In this document: positions 1 through 7,381 of the stretch, one piece after another
How positions within the stretch are numbered: position 1 is the stretch's first letter
Layout of the letters: every line of letters starts with the position of its first letter
Assembly: GCA_019677205.1 (NCBI GenBank)
Contig: JAAMXY010001280.1
Coordinates: forward strand, 64,001 to 74,564
DNA length: 10,564 nt
From: Pinguiococcus pyrenoidosus
Taxonomy: Eukaryota; Sar; Pinguiophyceae; Pinguiochrysidales; Pinguiochrysidaceae
Direction of reading: 5' to 3'
Program-made: the position numbers and the translations under genes
The notes under the pieces: model-generated
The model's database searches: none
Told to the model about the DNA's origin: nothing
What the model saw: the letters and a program-made list of their open reading frames with translations, nothing else

Positions 1-1550
1 TGGAGCTGTTCAACACGATGGCTGTGGAGCGCTTCGGCAGGAACATCGATACCTACAACTCGCTCATCGCCGCGTACAATCGCAGCATGGAGGAGGACCT
101 CCAACGCGGAGACCTGTCGCGGAGGGACCGCTTCGGTGCGGAAACCATCCAGAGTCTGATGCCGCTGATGGAGAAAGAAGGCCTGGAGCCTACGCCGAAG
201 ACCTATCAAGGCCTGCTGAAGAGCCTCCTGCTCGACGTATCGCAGCAGATGGACTACAGCCTCGGCAATGCCGCCTACGCCAAGGCCAAGGTGGTGTTTG
301 ATGCGTTTCGAGAGCGGTTCGTGCGGGCGAAGACGCCGCACGTGATGGGCACGCCTGGGGGATACGCGACCATGATGGAAATGGCCGACAGAGAAGGAGA
401 CCGGGACCACGTGCTGGAGCTGTACAGAGAGTTCGAGGGCGTCCACAGGGATGTGAGGGAGATGCTGCGCGATCAGAAGGGCGGTGCGCTGGAGCGCAAG
501 CAGCGGTGCATCCAGTCCGAGGATCCATCCGTGGTCTACGAGACCTACGCGCGGCTCTTGGCCGAGAGGCACGACGTTGACAGGATGCTGGAGCATGTAA
601 AGCGCATGAAGGACATGGATAAGGACGTCCTTGCCCTAGAGCCCGGCGCGTGCCAGAGCTTCCTGGGACAGCGGCTGCCGCGGCGGGTGGCGGCCTGGTG
701 GAGCCAAGGGCCGGCCTGTAGCACGCAGACGCTGCGGGCCGCTCTTCGGATGCCGGGCATCCGTCCCCACGAGCGCGACAGGCTCGTTCGGGAGGTGGTC
801 CTCGCAAGCGCACGAGGCTACGCGCCCTCGTCAAACCAGAAACGACCCGAGAATGCGCTGGTGATGATGCGGAAGTGGCGGGGAGTGCTGAACGAGCTCA
901 TGAGCACGGGGCAGGCCGAGGCGGCAAAGCATCTGCTGTACCTGATCGCCGACGCGGGCGAGATCACGCCGTTCCAGACCACGAAGAAGGCACTGGGCCA
1001 GTCACCTGCCGGAGGCGACTACAACGCGATGCTGTATCTGCCGCGCGCCTACCTGCTGTCCTGGATGGCCCTCCAGCTGCTCGTCCTCGACGTCGTGGAG
1101 CACTTGGTGATGAGCCCGGAGGCGCGCGTGCGCTACTTCGCCGAGGCTCACAACGTGCCTTCGCTGCCCGTGATCCACCGCACGTGGTCGGAGCTGGCGG
1201 AGGGTGGCTTCTACATCCTCACGATGAAGGATCCCCACGCCGGCATCTTGCCCAAGGCGGGGGAGATGATCTGCTGGATCAACAGCCTTGGTATTGACGG
1301 CCTGCGGGCGTTCGAGTGCGCGCGTTCTGGGCAAAGGGTGGTGGGCGAGGCGCCGGATCCTCGGCTCCTGTTCGTCGAGGTGCATCGCGAGAAGCTCCGC
1401 AGCATCGATCTGCGCCCACGAATCAAGGAATTGGACGAGGCGGTCTGCGATGCCGCGCTGAGCGAGCTCCTGGAGACGAGGGAATACCACGCCCACCTAA
1501 CAAAGAACCTGCACGGCGGGTCCTCGCAGCGCATGTCCCCCTGGTTTTGA
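1..1550 (+). CDS. PPR-repeat protein, 3' part (5' end outside window)
   Basis: One long open frame runs in from before the window (codon phase starts at base 3) and ends at TGA 1548-1550, giving about 515 residues. The first part has helical-pair repeats of pentatricopeptide type: ELFNTM...TYNSLIAAYNR (about 3-83), TYQGLLKSLL (about 201-230), YATMMEMADREGD...LELYREFE (about 363-436) and ETYARLLAERHDVDRMLEHV (539-598). PPR proteins bind organellar RNA and are nuclear-encoded, so a mitochondrial or plastid role is likely; the targeting region would be upstream and is not visible. The C-terminal half (about 700-1550) has no domain I recognise. It holds a leucine-rich helix near 1050-1110 and is otherwise soluble-looking. 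The ATG at 18 is probably internal, because repeat residues ELFNT precede it in frame. No intron is needed in this part. The PPR call is good; the exact RNA target and processing role are unknown. Confidence 0.72.
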   Translation, partial: ELFNTMAVERFGRNIDTYNSLIAAYNRSMEEDLQRGDLSRRDRFGAETIQSLMPLMEKEGLEPTPKTYQGLLKSLLLDVSQQMDYSLGNAAYAKAKVVFDAFRERFVRAKTPHVMGTPGGYATMMEMADREGDRDHVLELYREFEGVHRDVREMLRDQKGGALERKQRCIQSEDPSVVYETYARLLAERHDVDRMLEHVKRMKDMDKDVLALEPGACQSFLGQRLPRRVAAWWSQGPACSTQTLRAALRMPGIRPHERDRLVREVVLASARGYAPSSNQKRPENALVMMRKWRGVLNELMSTGQAEAAKHLLYLIADAGEITPFQTTKKALGQSPAGGDYNAMLYLPRAYLLSWMALQLLVLDVVEHLVMSPEARVRYFAEAHNVPSLPVIHRTWSELAEGGFYILTMKDPHAGILPKAGEMICWINSLGIDGLRAFECARSGQRVVGEAPDPRLLFVEVHREKLRSIDLRPRIKELDEAVCDAALSELLETREYHAHLTKNLHGGSSQRMSPWF

Positions 1551-1637
1551 TGTGTGGTGTGAGCAAGTGCTTGTGCGTGTGTTTGTGTGCATGTCTTCGC
1601 ATCTCGTTGGCTGTGGAAATGTTGTCGGAAGCATTTC

Positions 1638-1679
1638 TTTTTGGTCTTTTTGGTCTTTTGGTCTTTTGGTCTTTTGGGG
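1638..1679. repeat. Short tandem array, unit TTTT(T)GGTC
   Basis: Five head-to-tail units of 8-9 bp, the last one diverged to TTTTGGGG: 1638-1646, 1647-1655, 1656-1663, 1664-1671 and 1672-1679. It sits about 90 bp after the PPR stop, in the likely 3' UTR. It looks like slippage-generated sequence. Confidence 0.8.
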
Positions 1680-1980
1680 CTTTCGGTGCTTTCGTGCTTG
1701 GTTGTGCGCACCCATCCCTTTCTTCGCGTCGACTTGCTTTGTGGCCTGGTTTGTCTAACACCAAGGCAACGCTCCGTGGCTTCGGATATACAGTATGTAG
1801 AGAGCGACTGACTGCTTTCCTTCCACAGGAAAACCAGAAGGCCGCTTTGCCGTGGTTCCCTTCTTTTGCTTCGAGTTCCAGGCCATCCGTACTGCGGATA
1901 GTGTTGGTATGCTTTTTTTTTGGTGCACGGGAAAGCTTCGCCAAATCCCGCAGAACCCCACAACTTCTAAGCAAATGATC

Positions 1981-2053
1981 AGTCGACGAAAAAGGTCGAC
2001 GAAAAGAAGCCGACGAAAGAAAAAGACGAAAGAAAAAGACGAGGGAAAAAGCT
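1981..2053. repeat. Degenerate purine-rich array based on (G)ACGAAAA
   Basis: ACGAAAAAG, ACGAAAAGAAG, ACGAAAGAAAA and similar units follow each other, starting with two GTCGACGAAAA copies near 1982 and 1995. One strand is almost entirely purine plus C. The translation is Lys/Arg-rich low complexity with no surrounding coding support, so I treat it as a simple-sequence tract. Confidence 0.7.
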
Positions 2054-2055
2054 AG

Positions 2056-2329
2056 AAGCACACGCGCCTTGGCACGTGGTTGAAGTCCACCTATTCGCTG
2101 AAGGGATGAAAAAAACGAGAAGCGCTTCAGAAGCCCGCAAACTGCTGAAAACGACAGGTGGGAAGCCAAAAACAAAAAAGCTTCGACTTGAATGCTGAGA
2201 TTCCCGTGACGAGAGCTCTGTGGATCCACTTGGATTCAGCAAAGGTCAAGTGAACTTGTGACTCAACTTCCGCCGTCACCTCCTGCCCGAGAGGGAACTC
2301 TCTGGAAGGCTGCTCGTGCGCAAAATGGA
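2056..2329. other. Intergenic sequence, no gene seen
   Basis: I see no credible coding frame, RNA gene or strong repeat here. It separates the purine-rich tract from the CCAAT-rich region. Confidence 0.45.
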
Positions 2330-2930
2330 CCAATCGGAGGGCTCGCTGGCCGAGCAGATCCCACGTCATTCCCGCTGCTGGAAGCGGCGTTGACCGGTCC
2401 GTTGCGTGGGCGCCAGGCTGGTGGAATTTTGGACTGTTCGAAGGAGTGCGCCATTGGACCAGCATGGGCGCGTCATTGCTTTCTGGCGAACCGAGATATC
2501 GATGATTCCCGTCCTCTTCGGGGCGGGCCAATCAGCACGTGCGCTCTGCTCAGCGGCATTGCAACTGACAGCGCCTGACCGATTTATCTCTCCAAACGAG
2601 CGAATGTAGGAACGGTGCACCGATCGGGAATCGCTCAACGCTTCGTTGGCCATGTCACAGCAAGGCGAAGGCTCAACGGCAATAGAATTCTGGATATCTT
2701 AGAATCATTCCGAGAACCGAATGGTTGGAGCGTTGATATCTCCTGCCTTCAGCGGCAAAAGCCACCCAATGGGGCCGCCCTCGCGCATTGGCGCGAAGTT
2801 CATCTGCCAATCCCGTGCGGGCTTGCCAATGCCGCTTAGGCGCGCGAAGCATAGGCGACTTCATTGTTGAAGCATCTCTCGTCGCCGCTCGTGATGGCAA
2901 TCGAGCCAATGGCGCGAAGCCTAGGCGCCA
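2330..2930 (+). promoter_or_regulatory. CCAAT-box cluster with GGCGCGAAG elements, putative distal promoter
   Basis: Eight CCAAT boxes occur in about 580 bp. On the + strand they are at 2330, 2528, 2766, 2807, 2826 and 2906; as ATTGG they are at 2453 and 2787. Five fall within 145 bp (2766-2910). CCAAT is the core site of the trimeric NF-Y factor, and most copies have the favoured preceding C or G (for example GCCAATCAG at 2527). Three GCGCGAAG elements lie among them (2791, 2842, 2912). The last two share 15 of 16 bases (GCGCGAAGCnTAGGCG, 2842-2857 and 2912-2927). With ATTGGCGCGAA at 2787 they resemble E2F/DP sites. The next gene downstream starts at 3291 on the same strand. The regulatory role is inferred from motif density only. 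Confidence 0.5.
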
Positions 2931-3290
2931 CTGTCGCCGCTAAACTCACCAGGCGTCACGAGCCGAGAAACAGAATGCACAAAAATCAAAGACCATCACC
3001 AAAGTTGAGCACCGAAGCGACCGACGACAGCGCGTGGCACACGAGGCGCCATTGCCGCTTGGACCTCGCGCCGCCTCCATCGCCACTCCTCTTGAGCTCG
3101 TGGCTCAGCTCAGCGTCAGCGCGGGCCCGGACAACGCAGGCGCGGCGTCAGACCGCGGACTTCGCCCGGAGCCACAACTTGTACTGCCGCCGTGTTGACT
3201 GCAACTTTTTGAGCCTTCGAGCCCCGCCTCGGCCGTCCCCGACCTTGGTCTTCCCTCCCCTTCGTACTCTTGTGCGCTCCGCCGCGAGCC
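2931..3290 (+). other. GC-rich leader / proximal promoter of the downstream basic protein gene
   Basis: This GC-rich stretch has no convincing gene; the open + frame through it is arginine-, serine- and proline-rich and starts without an ATG. It probably contains the transcription start and 5' UTR of the gene at 3291. I see no TATA box. The bases just before the start, GCCGCGAGCC followed by ATGG, make a strong eukaryotic initiation context. Confidence 0.4.
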
Positions 3291-4171
3291 ATGGACGAGC
3301 ACGCGTACACGCTGACGCCGCCGGCCTTCCATCGCAAAGCGCGCTCAGAAGCGATTTCTCAGCTTGTCAACTTCGACGTTGAGCCGTTCCGCCGCGCCAT
3401 GCCGTCGCGCGCCAGCCAGGCCGCGTCCTTGGCTTCGGGCGCTCGTGGGGCCGTGGGGGCGCCGCGCGCGCAGCTGGAGGCCGACAGGTGGGTTGGCTCA
3501 GCGGAGAATCGTTTGGGGGTTTCTGTTGTGATTTCTGTTTCAACTTGGCCCAAATGCCTTCGTTTGCGCCAGCTGCCGAACTCACGAGCCGCTCGCGTCC
3601 TCGCAGGCCCAGGCCCAGGTCCAAGAGCAAGGCCAGCGCCGGCAAGAAGCCGCGCAAGAGCAGCCGGAGCAAGAGCGCCAAGGTGACCCGCCAGCCGCTG
3701 CGCCGGGCGCAACGCGAGGATCTCGCGGCCAAGGTCGAGGTCATGCTGCTCCGCCTGGAGCAGAAGCGCGCCGCGCTGGCGCAGGCCGGCTTGGCCTTCA
3801 AGCGGCCCAGCATCAAGCTGCTGTCCACGGAGCTCTCCGGCATCACCAGCCCCAAGAAGGCGCGGTCTCCCATGGGCAGCGCGCTGCACTTCGATAAGGC
3901 CTTCGGCCACCGGAAGGACGCCGTGCCGCTCCTGGCCAGCCTCGCGGGCCGCTCGCGGGACCTGCTCGAGGACGACGGCATGCGCCGCAATCTCAGCACG
4001 GAGGCGCTACCGCAGCTGCAGCAAGCTGGCAGCCCCCACCTCATCTCCAGCCTCAATGACATGGAATCTATGGCGTTGGAGAGCCTGTGTGAGCTGTCCA
4101 GGACCAGCGTGTGCGAGTTCCCCCGGGTGACCGAGTCGCTTCTCCCCACGCAGCTCCCCCTGTGGGTCTAG
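3291..4171 (+). CDS. Unrecognised basic protein with SPKK-type sites (two exons)
   Basis: Exon 1 is 3291-3487 and exon 2 is 3607-4171 (TAG), joined across a 119-nt intron (CAG|GTGGGT ... CCTCGCAG). The phases match (2 nt plus 1 nt) and the product is 253 residues. The start is ATG 3291 in a GCCATGG context. The region around the junction, residues 66-100, is very basic and reads RPRPRSKSKASAGKKPRKSS and onward, like a histone H1 tail or nuclear-localisation segment. A helical stretch follows (KVEVMLLRLEQKRAALAQAG). SPKK at residues 147-150 and RSP at 152-154 match proline-directed (CDK-type) phosphorylation sites, as does TPP near the N-terminus. The C-terminal third is rich in Ser and Leu. 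I recognise no family. A nuclear, cell-cycle-phosphorylated protein is a guess that fits the basic segment, the SP sites and the CCAAT/E2F-like upstream region. It could instead be an unrelated low-complexity protein. Confidence 0.66.
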
Positions 4172-4330
4172 CTTGGGACGCAGCTTGCGGCTTGCCTTAT
4201 GTCCTGATTGTCACCATGCGGGACGCTTCGTACAACCACAGGACCGAAGAGGGCCCCAGCCCTCGGACTTCCTGTGCTCGGTTTCCAGTAGCTGCTTAGC
4301 GTGTAGCGAAGTTTCGTACTGCGGTTTTAG
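4172..4330 (+). other. 3' flank of the basic protein gene, no gene seen
   Basis: Likely 3' UTR and spacer; nothing recognisable. Confidence 0.4.
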
Positions 4331-4588
4331 GAGCATTGTGAACAAAGTGAAGGTCATAGTGTAGGTATCGAGGGACTGGTGCGAATGAGGGCACCCGTAG
4401 CAAAAGTATCAGCAGAACAACGCAGGAAGATGTACAGAAAGAACCGCGACGCCACCAGGGAGCGCCGCGCTCGTCTTTTCCACCAGGAGCGCTTGCTTGA
4501 GAGGGAGACGACAGTATCTGAATTGGAGTAGAAGTATTCGTCTGTGTCATTGGAAGATCTCAGAAAGCGTAATACAGAGAGCATCTAG
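4331..4588 (+). pseudogene. bZIP-like basic region in a short frame broken by TAG
   Basis: The frame is open from 4331, has an ATG at 4385, stops at TAG 4529-4531 and then continues sensibly to TAG 4586-4588. Counting from the ATG, residues 11-30 read EQRRKMYRKNRDATRERRAR. The spacing Asn20-x7-Arg28, with Lys/Arg before and Arg30 after, matches the bZIP DNA-contact signature at all positions except Thr24, where a small residue (Ala, Ser) or Gln is usual. Leucines follow (L31, L37, L38), and after the stop the frame goes on with SLEDLRKRN, which resembles a zipper segment. The zipper heptads are poor (L31, L38, S45, S52, L59). It may be a decayed bZIP gene fragment, one exon of an unrecognised gene, or chance. 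No adjacent exons are identified. Confidence 0.3.
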
Positions 4589-4712
4589 GGGCCTCTCCCT
4601 TTGAGCAGACTTTTATCGAAGTTTTCCTTTTCTTTTTCCCCTGGCTTCTCTTTTGCTCGTTTTTGGGGGGGAGGTGTCTGGCGTGTCACGATAGCTCTTC
4701 CTCGAGATCGCA

Positions 4713-5193
4713 TCACGCAGCTTCGGTAGCCGCGGCTTCAACGATGTCGGCAAACTCGGGGTGCTTGGGGACGAAGCGGGACGACACGTACGAGCAGGAC
4801 GGCCGCACGGTGAGGGAGTTCTCCCTACGGCGATTTGGTCCTCCCGCGTTGGTGTGCAGATGTTGCTCGAATTTCAGCTTCAGTTGCAGCTCACCTGCAG
4901 TACTCAAAGGCAGCTTGGCAAAGTACGCCAGCGACGCCTTTCCCGCGGTACTCCGGTGGAACGAAGGTGTGCGTGATGTCCATGATGCCTAGGAAGCTTC
5001 CCGATTCAGCCCTGCAAGCTTGTACGGTATCCAAGGCCTTGGCGCCGCCAACTGCATTGGCCTTACTTCCACTGTCTTCGCCGCTGTCCATCTCATACTC
5101 CACAAAGGCCTCCGGCCCCTCCGAGCCGTCCTCCAAGGACAGCGTCAGGACGAACTTGGGGCTCTCGTGTCGAACATCGCTAACTTCCGCCAT
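4713..5193 (-). CDS. NATD1-like GNAT-fold N-acetyltransferase domain protein (three exons)
   Basis: Best model on the minus strand: exon 1 5193-5067, exon 2 4988-4895, exon 3 4824-4713 (TGA). Introns are 78 nt (5066-4989, A|GTAAGG...CCTAG) and 70 nt (4894-4825, CAG|GTGAGC...CGTAG). The product is 110 residues, the usual size for this family of small acetyl-CoA-dependent GNAT proteins (NATD1 type). The family core is clear: IMDITHTFVPPEYRGKGVAG contains the acetyl-CoA-binding RGKG loop, followed by AAFEYC, RENSLTVRPSCSYVSSRF and VPKHPEF. The 78-nt intron is a multiple of three and has no stop, so it can also be read through as a 26-residue insert. I prefer splicing because family members have no insert there. 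The start ATG 5193 (ACAAAATGG) begins just before the domain; an in-frame ATG at 5289 would add a 32-residue, mostly uncharged or basic extension that could target an organelle. The substrate is unknown. Confidence 0.8.
4989..5066 (-). other. Stopless 78-nt intron inside the NATD1-like gene
   Basis: The donor GTAAGG (5066-5061) and acceptor CCTAG (ending at 4989) bracket 78 nt with no in-frame stop. Removing it joins a Glu-Asp-Ser-Gly run directly to IMDITHTF and restores family spacing. It can easily be mistaken for coding sequence. Confidence 0.65.
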
Positions 5194-5728
5194 TTTGTTG
5201 AAGATCTGGGCTTGGAGTGCGAGTAGGACTCTGCAGGCCTGTCGGGAGCGTGGAGCAAAGGCCTGGGCTTCGCACGACGCCCAACCCAACAGACCACCGC
5301 TCTCGAGGCTCGTGGAGCTGTGGCGGCTTCAAACCATCGAAGAAGAACAACGTGGTCATCGAATGTCGAGGAGGATTCCGAGAACTTCGCGGTGGATCCG
5401 CACTTTGAAGTTCAACAACGTTCACAACCATTTCCTCAATAAATTCTCTGAAGGCTTGTCGGAGAATTTCATTGACTTTTGGTAGGGAAATCGACAGAAT
5501 CACTTGGTAGGCATCGCCGTGTTATGGAAACCTCAAGGAAACCCTCGGACTTCATCCAATCCATATCTTCTCCGCGTCAAAGCCAAACGCTTTTCCTTTC
5601 GTGATTGGCCAAACGCCTCCAAAGTTCAATTTTCCCGACGCTCAGATACGCGTCGACGTTTTGTCCCTCTCAAGCGCCGCAGTTTCGCCGCTGTCGCCGC
5701 CTCACTATCCTCTCCACACTTTTCCAGA
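5194..5728. promoter_or_regulatory. Divergent intergenic region between NATD1-like and thiolase genes
   Basis: This 535-bp stretch lies between two start codons pointing away from each other and should hold both promoters. CCAAT boxes occur at 5556-5560 (+) and as ATTGG at 5604-5608 (GATTGGCC). A pyrimidine-rich stretch leads into the thiolase ATG. An AATAAA at 5438-5443 has no obvious gene to serve. A minus-strand frame (about 5180-5519) is open with an amphipathic look but lacks a good start, so it is not called. Confidence 0.5.
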
Positions 5729-7098
5729 ATGTCTGTGGCTCGCAGCTCCATCTTCATCGCTGGCGCCAAGCGCACGCCCTTCGGCTCATTCGGTGGCGCC
5801 CTCAAAGGCGTCAGCGGCACGGATCTGGCCACTCACGCCGCGCAAGCCGCCATCGGTGAGACCGCATCTCGGTTGTGTCTTTGCCGTTTCGTGCTCCTTA
5901 CGCGTGTATGTAGCCTCTGCAAAGGTAGACCCGGCTTCGGTGGACGCAGTCTTCATGGGCAACGTGATCCAGTCGGCGCCGGACGCGGCGTATTTGGCGA
6001 GACACGTGGGATTGAAGAGCGGAGGGGCCGTCCAGACGCCAGCTCTCACGGTGAATCGCCTGTGCGGCTCTGGCTTCGAGGCGGTGGCCCTGGGTGCGGA
6101 AGCGATCTTGCTTGGACAGGCCAATGTGACGCTTTGTGGCGGTACGGAGAACATGAGCGCGGCGCCGTTCACGATGGACGGCAACGCGGTGCGATGGGGC
6201 GCCGCTCTGGGCAAGCCCCCTCAGATGGTGGACTCGCTCTGGTCTGGGCTGACGGACTCGCTGAGCGGGACGCCAATGGGCATCACCGCGGAGAACCTGG
6301 CGGAGAAGTATGACATCTCCCGAGAAGCCTGTGACGCCTATGCGCTGCAGTCGCAGACGCGCTACGCACAGGCGGCTGCTCAGGGCGTGTTTGAAGCGGA
6401 GATCGCTCCGATGGAGGTCAAGGTGAAGCGCAAGATGAAGACCGTGGACGCCGATGAGCACCCCCGAGAGACGACGCTCGAGTCGCTGGCGAAGCTGCCT
6501 GCGGTGTTCAAGGAAGGCGGGCGAGTGACGGCCGGATCGGCCTCGGGCATCTGCGATGGCGCCGCGGCGCTTGTGGTGGCCTCGGAGCAGGCGGTCGCAC
6601 AGCAGGACTTGAAGCCTCTTGCCCGTGTGGTGGCGTGGAAGCGGGTGGGATGTGACCCGTCCATCATGGGCATCGGGCCGGTGGAAGCCATCCGCGGCGT
6701 GCTCTCCGCGGCCGAGATGACCCTGGACGACATTGACATTGTGGAGATCAACGAGGCCTTCGCAGCTCAGTACCTGAGCTGCGCAAAGGAGCTGGGCCTC
6801 GACAACGACACCAGCAACATGAACGGTGGAGCCATAGCGATCGGACACCCGCTGGGCGCGTCCGGGGCGCGCATCACCGCGCATCTCACCCACGAACTGA
6901 TCCGCACAGGTACTAACACATGATCCATGCACATGATGCATGCGCATAGTCCAGCTTGTCTCCGACGATGTAAAGCACACTAACCTTGCAGGTCTCACGA
7001 TGCTTTGTCGACGCATAGGCAAGAAGTACGCCATCGGAAGTGCTTGCATCGGAGGCGGGCAGGGCATTGCAGTTTTGCTTGAGAACGCGACGTTGTAG
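5729..7098 (+). CDS. ACAA2: 3-ketoacyl-CoA thiolase, mitochondrial ACAA2 type (three exons)
   Basis: Exons are 5729-5855, 5914-6909 and 6992-7098 (TAG); introns are 58 nt (ATCG|GTGAGA...TGTAG) and 82 nt (ACAG|GTACTA...TTGCAG). Phases agree and the product is 409 residues, against about 397 for animal ACAA2. The enzyme does the last step of fatty-acid beta-oxidation, splitting 3-ketoacyl-CoA with CoA to give acetyl-CoA and a shortened acyl-CoA. Family landmarks are all present: AKRTPFGSFGG at the N-terminus, the nucleophile Cys93 in NRLCGSGF, GGTENMS, NEAFAAQYL, His354 in GHPLGASGAR and the second catalytic Cys393 in SACIGGGQG. The sequence between (SDAAYLARHVGL-like, GCDPSIMGIGPV) follows ACAA2 more closely than cytosolic acetoacetyl-CoA thiolase. 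The C-terminus has no SKL-type peroxisomal signal, and the short N-terminus resembles the non-cleaved ACAA2 leader, so mitochondrial location is likely. Confidence 0.93.
6910..6991 (+). other. Thiolase intron 2 with clear branch-site motif
   Basis: An 82-nt GT-AG intron. CACTAACC near its 3' end, followed by TTGCAG, is a strong branch-point and acceptor arrangement. A TACTAAC also occurs immediately at the donor (GTACTAAC). The middle is rich in CATG/ATGCAT palindromes. Confidence 0.85.
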
Positions 7099-7129
7099 AA
7101 GGTGAATTAATGGCTCCTTTTGTTGCGAC

Positions 7130-7345
7130 CTACTGTAGCATATCTCTCGCCCGCTCCAGCGCTGGCAGGTCGGGGAAGAACTCGAGTTTTGTGTAGTCCT
7201 GCGCCCCTCCTTCCATCGCGCTCAGCACCTCGGAAAGACTATTTGCCTGAAGCGCATTCATGAAGGGTCAGGAGACGTAGAAAAGACCAATATTCAGAAG
7301 AAGAAGAAGAAGAAGAACTCTCCCCCTCCTCCCTCCCCCACACAC

Positions 7346-7381
<36 letters not shown>

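Larger units (their letters stand above)
1551..2055. other. Non-coding low-complexity spacer after the PPR gene
   Basis: Probable 3' UTR and spacer. It opens with a GT-rich stretch (about 1551-1600), followed by a T-rich tandem tract and then a purine-rich tract (both listed separately). Reading frames across it encode only low-complexity sequence such as runs of Lys/Arg or Phe/Trp, so I do not call a gene. No standard AATAAA signal stands out on the + strand close to the PPR stop. Confidence 0.5.

Noticed and set aside
190-834. Long minus-strand frame opposite the PPR gene
   Set aside because: Arg/Pro/Ser/Ala-rich antisense shadow of a GC-rich coding strand; no motif or start context.
1423-2229. 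Long minus-strand frame through the low-complexity spacer
   Set aside because: Composition is driven by the T-rich and purine-rich tracts; it overlaps the PPR coding end antisense and shows no conserved pattern.
2864-3382. Open + frame just before the basic protein gene
   Set aside because: No ATG start, Arg/Ser/Pro-rich, and it overlaps the better-supported start at 3291 in another frame.
3359-4149. Minus-strand frames opposite the basic protein gene
   Set aside because: Mirror products of the GC-rich exon; the + strand has a Kozak start, a consensus intron and a better composition.
5898-7067. 389-codon minus-strand frame across the thiolase
   Set aside because: Antisense of an unambiguous thiolase gene; His/Arg-rich with no family features.
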